64,000 nucleotides of DNA, taken from Dinoroseobacter sp049800835 (GTDB taxonomy: Bacteria > Pseudomonadota > Alphaproteobacteria > Rhodobacterales > Rhodobacteraceae). A model generated the notes under the pieces. That model had not been told where the DNA came from, did no database searches, and saw only the letters and a program-made list of their open reading frames with translations. The stretch is taken from contig NZ_JBNAFU010000007.1 in NCBI RefSeq assembly GCF_049800835.1, positions 1 through 64,000 of the forward strand, in the 5' to 3' direction. Position numbers and translations under genes: made by a program. Of the stretch, positions 18,585 through 25,608 are shown one piece after another (within the stretch, counting starts at the first letter, position 1; each line of letters opens with the position of its first letter).

Positions 18585-19371
18585 CCGACGCCTCGACTGG
18601 GCCGATTTCAGAACCACGGAATTCGAAAACCTCGACCCGGAAAAGGTGATCGCGGTGTTGCCGACAGCTGCGATCGAGCAACATGGCCCTCACCTGCCCA
18701 CCGGGACCGACACGATGATCATGGAGGGGATGCTGGACAGGTTGCGCGCCGATCTGCCCGAGGATCTGGACATCCGTATCCTGCCGATCCAGTCCGTCGG
18801 GAAATCGAACGAGCATGTCCATGCCCCCGGCACGCTGACCCTTCCAGCGGAGACCGCCCTTCAGGCCTGGCGCGAGATTGGCCTTTCTGTCGCAAGGGCG
18901 GGTCTGCGGAAGATCATTCTGATCAATTCGCACGGTGGCAACCTTGACCTTGTGTCGGTCCTTAGCCGGGAGTTGCGGGTGCGCGCCGGGATGTTGGCGG
19001 TCAAGACCCAGTGGATGAGTTTCGGCACGCCTGAGGGCGTCTATACAGATCGTGAACGCGCGTTTGGCATTCACGGGGGAGATATCGAAACCTCACTGAT
19101 GCTGGCCTTTCGCCCTGCCCTTGTGGACATGTCGAAGGCGCAGGATTTCCGCTCAAGCGCAGAGGGTGCGGCCCTCGCGCCCACGGGTGCGGTCAGCTAC
19201 GGATGGGTCTCGTCAGACCTCAATCCCGCCGGAACCGTGGGAGATGCGGCGCGCGCCACCGCCGAGAAGGGGCGCGCCACCTGTACGCATCAGGTCAGCG
19301 GGATGATAGACTTGTTGCGGATTGTACGGGACCAGCCGCTCACGGGCCTGACCGCGACGTACCCTGCATAA
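18577..19371 (+). CDS. Creatininase-family amidohydrolase
   Basis: A 264-residue metal-dependent amide hydrolase. Metal ligands are visible in IEQHGPHLPTGTD (Glu34, His36, Asp45), INSHGGN (His119) and GIHGGDIETS (Glu171). The HGGN motif matches the branch containing formamidopyrimidine-type deformylases and MftE more than creatininase itself. It probably opens a ring or removes a formyl group late in the pathway. It is the last gene of the cluster and overlaps the oxygenase gene by 8 bp. Confidence 0.88.
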   Translation: MPDRRLDWADFRTTEFENLDPEKVIAVLPTAAIEQHGPHLPTGTDTMIMEGMLDRLRADLPEDLDIRILPIQSVGKSNEHVHAPGTLTLPAETALQAWREIGLSVARAGLRKIILINSHGGNLDLVSVLSRELRVRAGMLAVKTQWMSFGTPEGVYTDRERAFGIHGGDIETSLMLAFRPALVDMSKAQDFRSSAEGAALAPTGAVSYGWVSSDLNPAGTVGDAARATAEKGRATCTHQVSGMIDLLRIVRDQPLTGLTATYPA

Positions 19372-19396
19372 AAAAACGCCCCGGATAGCCGGGGCG
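19370..19396 (-). terminator. Strong intrinsic terminator on the minus strand
   Basis: Perfect 8-bp stem CGCCCCGG/CCGGGGCG with a 4-nt loop. Read on the minus strand it is followed by seven T residues, which overlap the end of the creatininase gene. It would end a minus-strand transcript coming from the lipoprotein gene, or a small RNA from 19397-19510. It may also serve the cluster on the + strand as a weaker hairpin. Confidence 0.75.
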
Positions 19397-19510
19397 CGAG
19401 TCATGCACATATGAAACGGAAAGACCCATTTCACGGGTTGGTTACCAGATCATGTGCTTGAAGGAAAGCCTATTTCGCGCAGTGCGGACGTGCGCGCTCT
19501 GCCAACGGGC

Positions 19511-19759
19511 TCACCCGTCGCAGATCGGTTGACGGTTGGCATCCAACAGGGCTGCGCCGGTTTGCGGCTCTGTCTTTTCGATCGCGATACCGTAACAGCC
19601 ATTCCCGTCTCGGATCAGGAGTGATGGTGGAACACCGTCGGGCAACGCTGCCAGCGCCGCAGGAGAGATATCGTCCAGAAGGGGCACACCGACGTCATCG
19701 GTCAGCTGTGGTTCACAGGCAGCAAGTATCAACGGGGTGAGTAACAGGCATTTTTTCAT
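19511..19759 (-). CDS. Small lipoprotein of unknown function
   Basis: An 82-residue protein with a lipoprotein signal: MKKCLLLTPLILAACE, lipobox LAAC with Cys15 as the lipidated residue. The mature part is short and acidic and contains two more cysteines (NGCYGI and PICDG) that could form a disulfide. I do not recognise the family. The start at 19759 is chosen because it puts the signal peptide at the N-terminus. Confidence 0.65.
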   Translation of the reverse strand: MKKCLLLTPLILAACEPQLTDDVGVPLLDDISPAALAALPDGVPPSLLIRDGNGCYGIAIEKTEPQTGAALLDANRQPICDG

Positions 19760-20033
19760 CGTGGCAACTGGCGTCGCAGGACGACGCGATCCTTGTGGTC
19801 TGTGGCTTGAGGCGCAGAAAGGCATTCAAACAGTTACTTCACAATCCATTTCGAGAATTCGGGGATCATCGAGATGCCACGCGTTGCGCCCCTGCATCGG
19901 CCAAACCGTAGCCACCGTTGCTGCGCACGTGCCGTTCCGAGTGACAATTGAACATAAATCCTTAAGCCCGGCTTAATTCTTTGTTGATATGTCGGGGGCG
20001 GTGGGTGGCGTTCTACGACGCAAGGAGTGCGCG
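19760..20033. other. Intergenic region with divergent promoters, no gene seen
   Basis: A 274-bp gap between the minus-strand lipoprotein gene and the plus-strand hypothetical gene. It contains AT-richer patches (for example around 19840-19860 and 19945-19990) suitable for two divergent promoters. No open frame in it looks coding, and no clear operator was seen. Confidence 0.5.
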
Positions 20034-20441
20034 ATGATACAAGGGTATCGCACCGCTTTTGACATGGGTCCCGCAGCAAGTCCCCTGTCCCAGACAGACA
20101 GTTCGCAAAACCGACGTGCCGAAGCCGAGGCGAAGCCGCAAACCGCCGTGCAAGGCGCTGATGCAGCCAGCCGCACCGGGTTGCGCGACGCGGAGACCCT
20201 GCGCCCGACGAAAGCGCCGGCCGCGGCCTCGGATGTCGATCAGGGCAAGACCACCGGTCGCACGGACGATACCGACAGTTCTCTGCGCGCAATGGAAGAC
20301 GTCATACAAAAGAACGCACCGACATATCAGGAACCAACGCTGCCCCGGTTGAGCGCCGAAGCTCTGGCAACAGCCCTCATGACCGCAGAGCCGGACAAGG
20401 CGTTGGTGCCACGGGTTCTTCCCGGTGTTTTGACTGAGTGA
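20034..20441 (+). CDS. Hypothetical protein, low-complexity N-terminus
   Basis: A 135-residue protein I do not recognise. The start at 20034 is supported by AAGGAG eight bases upstream. Residues 10-85 are rich in Ala, Thr, Asp and charged residues and look disordered; residues 85-135 (AMEDVIQKNAPTYQEP, then RLSAEALATALMTAE) could form two helices. There is no signal peptide or membrane span. It may be an anti-sigma- or chaperone-like small protein, but nothing shows this. Confidence 0.55.
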   Translation: MIQGYRTAFDMGPAASPLSQTDSSQNRRAEAEAKPQTAVQGADAASRTGLRDAETLRPTKAPAAASDVDQGKTTGRTDDTDSSLRAMEDVIQKNAPTYQEPTLPRLSAEALATALMTAEPDKALVPRVLPGVLTE

Positions 20442-20452
20442 CCGTGACCCGG

Positions 20453-20464
20453 AGGTCATGACCT
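20453..20464. repeat. Perfect 12-bp palindrome AGGTCATGACCT
   Basis: A perfect dyad eleven bases after the stop of the hypothetical gene, in the gap before the convergent membrane-protein gene. There is no U-tract. It could be a protein-binding site or chance. Confidence 0.35.
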
Positions 20465-20567
20465 TCTGACCAAAGGGCCCGCTGCGTGGCATGGTCGCTC
20501 TATGGATCTGCGCTTCGGAACACGTCCCGAATCAAACCCCAACGCCAAGGGCGCATGGGGTGAATAG

Positions 20568-21170
20568 CTATGCGCGCGGCCCGGGAAGTCTTGCGTACGT
20601 CCAGATCAGACAGAGCGCCGCCAACACAAGCTCGGCAATGCCATAGAACTCGGGCAGGAAAACAAAGACGCCCATGGCGCAGAGGATGGCATAAAGCGCG
20701 GCAAGGCTGAAAATATCAGGCCGTCGGCCCACCGCCAGCCCCCTTCCCGCGCAAGCTAAGGCAAATCCGACCAGGGTCATGATGCAATAGAGCATATGCA
20801 ACCGGTACTCCAAAACGCTTCCGGTGCCTTCGGTGTCAAGCGGTGCCGCGGACCATTGAGCCAGCGCGATCAGTCCTGCTCCCAACAACAGGGCGCCGAG
20901 ACGGCAGGTCAGACGCATCTCGCGCATGAAAACTGCGACTGCAAAGACCGAACCGCCCCATGTTGCCAGACCCGCGTTGAAGACCCAGGCATGCGCATAA
21001 TTTTGTCTGCCCAGCAGACTGAGCCGCAAAGGCATCGCCTCAACCATGGACAAGACCATCGCCGTACAGGTCAGAACTGCAAAAACCGCGCCACCGAAAG
21101 CAAGCAGACCGCGCGCCGTCAAGTGCAGACGACCCCACAGGGGTGCGCGAAGGTCGTCGAAATAGGCCAC
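20568..21170 (-). CDS. Integral membrane protein of unknown function
   Basis: A 200-residue protein with about six hydrophobic spans (near residues 20-42, 62-82, 90-106, 125-145, 152-170 and 172-192), short loops and no recognised catalytic motif. The N-terminus is cytoplasmic by the positive-inside rule. I do not know the family. It stands alone between a hypothetical gene and the Zn-ribbon gene. Confidence 0.65.
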   Translation of the reverse strand: MAYFDDLRAPLWGRLHLTARGLLAFGGAVFAVLTCTAMVLSMVEAMPLRLSLLGRQNYAHAWVFNAGLATWGGSVFAVAVFMREMRLTCRLGALLLGAGLIALAQWSAAPLDTEGTGSVLEYRLHMLYCIMTLVGFALACAGRGLAVGRRPDIFSLAALYAILCAMGVFVFLPEFYGIAELVLAALCLIWTYARLPGPRA

Positions 21171-21232
21171 TCAAGCCCCCGGTCATTTCCTCAATGGTTG
21201 CGGGACTTTGGCCGATCAACGTTAATGTCGGT

Positions 21233-21631
21233 TTAAACGCGGCGATCCTCGTGTTCCGCAGGAATGATCGCGCGCGCGACAAGACTACCCGACAGCACCG
21301 TGACAAGGACGTGTGCGCCCTTGGCCGGAACATCACCCAGCACACGAACGCTGACCGTCGGCCCCTCCGAAAGACGGACCGCCCCGATTGCGCGGGTGAC
21401 ATACGGGTCATCGCCGAAAGCGTCCGGTTCCCCCAGCATGATCGTGCGTTCCAGACATCCGCGCCCTCTGGAGGGATGCCAACTGTAGGAAACGCTGCCA
21501 CATGTCGGACACGCCTCCGTCGGTGGAGCGCAGTGTTCACCGCACTTCAGACAGGTCTGGATCAGTAATTTGCCCTCAGTGAGGGCGTCCACAAAGATGC
21601 GATCTGGGTCTGGGCGGGCGTCAAAGCTCAT
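21233..21631 (-). CDS. Zn-ribbon/OB-fold acyl-CoA-associated protein (DUF35)
   Basis: A 132-residue protein: an N-terminal rubredoxin-like zinc ribbon with CLKC (about residues 27-30) and CPTC (about 41-44), then an OB-fold domain. DUF35 proteins usually partner a thiolase/lipid-transfer (SCP2-type) enzyme acting on acyl-CoA. No thiolase gene is adjacent here, so the partner must be elsewhere or lost. Its ATG overlaps (ATGA) the stop of a short coupled frame that leads back to the SDR gene, so the two are probably co-transcribed. Confidence 0.85.
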   Translation of the reverse strand: MSFDARPDPDRIFVDALTEGKLLIQTCLKCGEHCAPPTEACPTCGSVSYSWHPSRGRGCLERTIMLGEPDAFGDDPYVTRAIGAVRLSEGPTVSVRVLGDVPAKGAHVLVTVLSGSLVARAIIPAEHEDRRV

Positions 21632-21786
21632 AAGCTCTCCTGCACCGAAGTGCGGATATCATTCGTCAGGGCCGCCCCCAAGTCAAAGCCCATGTTCAGG
21701 GCTTCGTCTGCCACCCACGGAAAAAAGCTTAGCCGAAGCGCTTCGGCAGGGGAAAGGGCACAAACGTCGCGGCGACCGAACGTCAA
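21628..21786 (-). CDS. Possible 52-residue coupled mini-protein or gene remnant
   Basis: A frame starting at a TTG that overlaps the SDR stop (TTGA) and ending in a TGA that overlaps the Zn-ribbon start (ATGA). The translation (LSPAEALRLSFFPWVADEALNMGFD...) looks protein-like. It could be a genuine translationally coupled small protein, or the C-terminal remnant of a larger lost enzyme such as the thiolase partner of the Zn-ribbon protein. The TTG start and short length keep confidence low. Confidence 0.3.
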   Translation of the reverse strand: MTFGRRDVCALSPAEALRLSFFPWVADEALNMGFDLGAALTNDIRTSVQESL

Positions 21787-22556
21787 CTCAGGCTCAACGT
21801 ATGGCCCCCGTCGACGACGATGGTCGCCCCGGTGGTGAATTGGCCGCCAGGGCCGACAAGCGCAAGAACAGCGGCGTCCAGATCGGCGGGTTGCCCCAGA
21901 CGTCTTTGCGGAACGCCGCGCAGCATCTTCGCGCCCTGCGGTGTCGCGAAGAACGCGGCGTTGATGGGCGTTTCGATATAGCCCGGCGCCAGGGCATTGA
22001 CCCGCACTCCGTCCTGCGCGAGTTCAAGCGCCATGGCCCGCGTCAACTGGATCAGACCCGCCTTGGACGCCGCATAGGCCCCCACGGTCTTGAGGACGCC
22101 CATGCCAAGAATGGACGCAACGTTGAGGATCACGCCTCGGGATGCGATCAGCGCCGGGGCAAAGGCGCGACTGACACGCCATGCGCCTTTGAGATTGGTG
22201 TCGAACACCCGGTCCCAATCGCGCTCGGACATGTCGGCCAACATCGCCTCGGAAGATACACCGGAATTGTTGATCAGGATGTCCAGTGGCCCGACGGCTT
22301 GCGCGGCGGCATCGACAGATGCGGCGTCCGTCACGTCGAGCGTCTGAACATGCGCGGACAACCCCTGCGCATGAAGTTTTGCTCGTATCGCGTCGAGCTT
22401 GTCCGAACGGCGCGCTGTCAGGATCACCTCGGCGCCTGCGCGCCCCAGACTGCCAGCCAGATGCGCCCCGATCCCGCTGGAGGCCCCCGTGATCAACGCG
22501 CGTTTGCCCCCTAGCCCAAAGGTCGCTGCGAGAAAATCGGTATCTATTGGTTGCAT
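21783..22556 (-). CDS. Short-chain dehydrogenase/reductase
   Basis: A 257-residue classical SDR that uses NAD(P)(H). The cofactor loop is TGASSGIGAHLA, with NNSG (at ILINNSGVSS) and the active-site Ser/Tyr/Lys in NVASILGMG and YAASKAGL. ARRSDK after the second strand suggests an NADP preference. A strong GAGGAGG precedes the start at 22556. The substrate is unknown; coupling to a DUF35 protein hints at acyl-CoA or polyhydroxyalkanoate-like 3-ketoacyl chemistry. It is divergent from the LysR gene. Confidence 0.9.
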   Translation of the reverse strand: MQPIDTDFLAATFGLGGKRALITGASSGIGAHLAGSLGRAGAEVILTARRSDKLDAIRAKLHAQGLSAHVQTLDVTDAASVDAAAQAVGPLDILINNSGVSSEAMLADMSERDWDRVFDTNLKGAWRVSRAFAPALIASRGVILNVASILGMGVLKTVGAYAASKAGLIQLTRAMALELAQDGVRVNALAPGYIETPINAAFFATPQGAKMLRGVPQRRLGQPADLDAAVLALVGPGGQFTTGATIVVDGGHTLSLS

Positions 22557-22593
22557 GGCCCCTCCTCTGCCGGGCGTCACAGTATAACCCACC

Positions 22594-22612
22594 GACGGAT
22601 TGTAAATCCGTC
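22594..22612. promoter_or_regulatory. Inverted repeat between divergent SDR and LysR genes
   Basis: GACGGATT and AATCCGTC are perfect 8-bp arms with a 3-nt spacer, in the 79-bp divergent promoter region, 24 bp before the LysR start. This position suits an operator for autoregulation by the LysR protein or control of the SDR gene. Confidence 0.5.
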
Positions 22613-22635
22613 CGCCCCGTGCAACGCCTAGGGTC

Positions 22636-23520
22636 ATGATCGACAAGTTGGAGATGTTCATCGCGCTCGCGCGGGCTCAGCATTTCGGACGGGCCGCCGA
22701 AAGCTGTGGCGTAACCCAGCCCACGCTCTCGGCGGGCATCAAGCAGTTGGAGGACCAGCTGGGCGTTCAGCTGGTCTGGCGCGGGGCGCGGTTTCAGGGC
22801 CTGACACCAGAAGGCCAGCGCACGCTCGAATGGGCGCGCCGGATCGTGGGGGACAGTCGCGCGCTGCGGGACGAGATGCGCATGGCCAAGACAGGCCTGT
22901 CCGGCAACCTGCGCATCGGCGTGATCCCGTCTGCTTTGGCCTATGTTCCCGCACTGACCGATCCGTTCCTCAAGCGCCACCCGAATGCGCGGTTCACGAT
23001 CCTGTCGCGCAGCGCCGAAGAGATTGCCAACGGGCTCGACTCGCTCAGCCTTGATGCGGGCATCACCTATCTGGATGCAGAGCCCGGGCCGAAGATGTTC
23101 GGCCTGCCGCTCTACGACGAAGGATACCGCGTTGTTGCGCGCACCGACATGCTCCCTCCCGGGGCGTCGACCCTCCCCTGGGCGGACCTTGCGGAACTGC
23201 CGCTGTGTCTGCTGACCCCCGAGATGCAGAACCGCCGGTTCATGGACCAGCACATGGCCGAGGCGGGTGTGGACGTGCGCCCAAGCGTGGAGGCGAACAC
23301 GGTCTTGGTTTTGATGGCGCATATCCGGCGCGGCGGGGTTGCAACGATCCTGTCGGACCGAACCGCCATGCTGCTGAACGGCATGGAGGATTTGACGGTG
23401 CTGCCGCTGGTGAAGCCCGAAGCGGCCCACCGGGTAGGGCTGTTGTCACTGAAACGGGAACCCGCCACGCCGGTCCTGTCTGCGCTTTTCGCCGAAGCGC
23501 GACGGATCGCAACGGTTTAG
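22636..23520 (+). CDS. LysR-family transcriptional regulator beside fds operon
   Basis: A 294-residue LTTR. The N-terminal winged HTH (residues 1-60) reads MFIALARAQHFGRAAESCGVTQPTLSAGIKQLEDQLGV, followed by a linker helix and the LysR substrate-binding domain (about 90-290; LRIGVIPSALAYVPAL). It belongs to the branch of OxyR/CbbR-like regulators that often sits next to formate dehydrogenase genes (FdsR in Cupriavidus). It lies 115 bp before fdsG on the same strand and is divergent from the SDR gene, so either could be its target. Confidence 0.92.
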   Translation: MIDKLEMFIALARAQHFGRAAESCGVTQPTLSAGIKQLEDQLGVQLVWRGARFQGLTPEGQRTLEWARRIVGDSRALRDEMRMAKTGLSGNLRIGVIPSALAYVPALTDPFLKRHPNARFTILSRSAEEIANGLDSLSLDAGITYLDAEPGPKMFGLPLYDEGYRVVARTDMLPPGASTLPWADLAELPLCLLTPEMQNRRFMDQHMAEAGVDVRPSVEANTVLVLMAHIRRGGVATILSDRTAMLLNGMEDLTVLPLVKPEAAHRVGLLSLKREPATPVLSALFAEARRIATV

Positions 23521-23546
23521 CCCTGTTTCCCATCGGAAAAACAGGG
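23521..23546 (+). terminator. Hairpin after the LysR gene
   Basis: CCCTGTTT and AAACAGGG arms (8 bp) with a 10-nt loop starting directly at the LysR stop. There is no T-tract after it, so it may stabilise the mRNA end or only partly separate the LysR transcript from fds. Confidence 0.45.
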
Positions 23547-23565
23547 GGTCTGAACGGGGATTTTT

Positions 23566-23582
23566 GATAGATATCACCTATC
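23566..23582 (+). promoter_or_regulatory. LTTR-type operator (ATAG-N7-CTAT) upstream of fdsG
   Basis: GATAG and CTATC flank ATATCAC, matching the OxyR/LTTR half-operator pattern ATAGnTnnnAnCTAT at every defined position. It sits 53 bp before the fdsG start chosen here. The adjacent LysR protein is the obvious candidate ligand. Confidence 0.6.
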
Positions 23583-23635
23583 GAAAAACGGGATAACGAT
23601 ATTGAACGACCTATGAAATGGCGCCATGCTTAGCC

Positions 23636-24094
23636 ATGAGCACGCCGCATCCCGATCCCCGTCTGTCAGATATCCTCGCCCGCCAAGCGGACATGCAAGG
23701 TGCGCTTTTGCCAATCCTGCATGCCGTTCAGGAGGCATTTGGTCATATTCCCGAGACGGCCCGTGCACCCATTGCCGAAGCCCTGAACATCTCGCGTGCC
23801 GAACTTGCGGGCGTGATCAGCTTTTATCACGATTATCGCGATGCTCCGGCCGGGCGGAGGATACTCAAAATCTGCCGGGCCGAAGCCTGCCAATCCATGG
23901 GTGGGCGCGATCTGGAGGCGGACGTGCAAGCGCTGCTGAACCTTGACTGGGGCGGTACGACGCCTGAGGGCGCAATCACACTGGAGCCGGTCTATTGCCT
24001 TGGCCTGTGTGCCTGCGCGCCCGCCGCAATGATTGACGACCGCCCCATCGGGCGGGCCGAGGCAAAATCGCTGGTGGCGGAGGCGCGTCGATGA
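23636..24094 (+). CDS. fdsG: Formate dehydrogenase gamma subunit (NuoE-like)
   Basis: A 152-residue subunit carrying a thioredoxin-like [2Fe-2S] cluster that shuttles electrons from formate oxidation to NAD+. The cluster cysteines are in CRAEACQ and CLGLCACAPA. PILHAVQEAFGHIP and ISRAELAGVISFYHDY are typical of NuoE-type proteins. The start is uncertain: an in-frame ATG at 23618 is also possible, and neither has a clear ribosome site. It overlaps fdsB by 4 bp. Confidence 0.93.
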   Translation: MSTPHPDPRLSDILARQADMQGALLPILHAVQEAFGHIPETARAPIAEALNISRAELAGVISFYHDYRDAPAGRRILKICRAEACQSMGGRDLEADVQALLNLDWGGTTPEGAITLEPVYCLGLCACAPAAMIDDRPIGRAEAKSLVAEARR

Positions 24095-25608
24095 AGGTGT
24101 TCCTGCCACAAGATGCCGCCGCACGCGCGCTCGGTGCGGATGCCGTTGCCGAGGCGCTGGTGCGTGAGGCGAAAGCCAGGGGTGTCGCACTGGACCTGGT
24201 GCGCACAGGGTCCCGCGGCATGATCTGGCTGGAACCGCTTCTTGAGGTGAATACAGAAAATGGGCGCATTGGCTTCGGACCTATGACCCCTTCCGATGTG
24301 GCCACTGTGTTCGACGCCCCGGATACACATGACAAAGCCCTCGGTTTGGTCGAGGATATCCCATTCCTCAAAGAACAGACCCGTCTGACATTCGCGCGCT
24401 GCGGGGTGATCGACCCGCTCTCGCTCGCCGATTACGAGGCGCATGGTGGGCTTACCGGGCTGCGCCGCGCATTGGATGCCGACATCGTTGCAGAGGTAAC
24501 CGAAAGCGGGTTGCGTGGGCGCGGCGGCGCGGGCTTCCCAACGGGCCTCAAATGGCAGACTGTCAGAACCGCCGAAGCCAATCAGAAATACATCGTCTGC
24601 AATGCCGATGAAGGTGACAGCGGCACCTTTGCCGACCGCATGATCCTTGAGGGCGACCCTTTCTCGGTCATCGAAGGCATGGCGATCGCGGGCCTCGGGG
24701 TAGGTGCGACGATGGGCTACGTCTATCTGCGGTCAGAATACCCCGACGCGATCCGCGTTTTTGGCAAGGCACTCGATATTGCGCGCGCGGCCGGACTTCT
24801 CGGGCCTTCGGTTCTGGGCACTGGCCCCGCCTTTGACATCGAACCCAGGGTCGGTGCGGGCGCTTATGTATGTGGGGAGGAAACGTCCCTCCTCAACTCG
24901 CTCGAAGGCAAGCGCGGCGTTGTACGTTCCAAACCTCCGCTTCCCGCGCTTGAGGGGCTCTTTGGCAAGCCTACCGTCGTGAACAACGTCATCAGTCTGG
25001 CGACGATCCCTATGATCTTCGAAAAAGGCGCCGCGCACTACCGGGATTTCGGGCTTGGCCGGTCACGCGGCACGATCCCGTTGCAAATCGCTGGCAATGT
25101 GAAGCATGGCGGCCTGTTTGAAACCGCGTTCGGTCGCCCCTTGGGTGAGATCGTGCATGACATCGCGGGCGGCACCGCCTCAGGTCGCCCCGTCAAGGCA
25201 GTGCAGGTTGGCGGGCCACTGGGCGCGTATTTCGGCCCTGACCAGTTCGACACGCCTTTTGGCTACGAAGAGTTTGATGGCGCGGGCGGACTGATCGGGC
25301 ACGCCGGCATCGTCGTGTTTGATGACACCGCCGACATGCTCGCCCAGGCCCGGTTCGCGATGGAGTTCTGCGCGGTTGAGTCTTGCGGAAAATGCACGCC
25401 CTGCCGGATCGGGGCTGTCCGTGGCGTCGAAGTGATTGACCGGATCGCCACGGGCGATCGTGCCGCCAAACCCTTGCTCGAAGACCTGTGCGAGACGATG
25501 CGCGACGGATCGCTTTGCGCGCTCGGCGGCTTCACGCCCTACCCCGTCCTGTCGGCCTTGCGACAGTTCCCAGACGATTTCGCGTTCGAAAAGGATGCCG
25601 CGGAATGA
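24091..25608 (+). CDS. fdsB: Formate dehydrogenase beta subunit (NuoF-like, NAD/FMN)
   Basis: A 505-residue diaphorase subunit with an N-terminal thioredoxin-like part (residues 1-90), then the NuoF domain. GLRGRGGAGFPTGLKW and NADEGDSGTFADRM bind NADH and FMN; GAGAYVCGEETSLLNSLEG follows, and the C-terminal ESCGKCTPCRIG holds the [4Fe-4S] cluster. It reduces NAD+ with electrons from FdsA. Its start and stop overlap fdsG and fdsA by 4 bp each, showing a tightly coupled operon. Confidence 0.96.
   Translation: MKVFLPQDAAARALGADAVAEALVREAKARGVALDLVRTGSRGMIWLEPLLEVNTENGRIGFGPMTPSDVATVFDAPDTHDKALGLVEDIPFLKEQTRLTFARCGVIDPLSLADYEAHGGLTGLRRALDADIVAEVTESGLRGRGGAGFPTGLKWQTVRTAEANQKYIVCNADEGDSGTFADRMILEGDPFSVIEGMAIAGLGVGATMGYVYLRSEYPDAIRVFGKALDIARAAGLLGPSVLGTGPAFDIEPRVGAGAYVCGEETSLLNSLEGKRGVVRSKPPLPALEGLFGKPTVVNNVISLATIPMIFEKGAAHYRDFGLGRSRGTIPLQIAGNVKHGGLFETAFGRPLGEIVHDIAGGTASGRPVKAVQVGGPLGAYFGPDQFDTPFGYEEFDGAGGLIGHAGIVVFDDTADMLAQARFAMEFCAVESCGKCTPCRIGAVRGVEVIDRIATGDRAAKPLLEDLCETMRDGSLCALGGFTPYPVLSALRQFPDDFAFEKDAAE

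Noticed and set aside
22024..23430. 468-codon open frame on the - strand across SDR and LysR genes
   Set aside because: It runs through two well-supported genes in a different frame and shows no domain.
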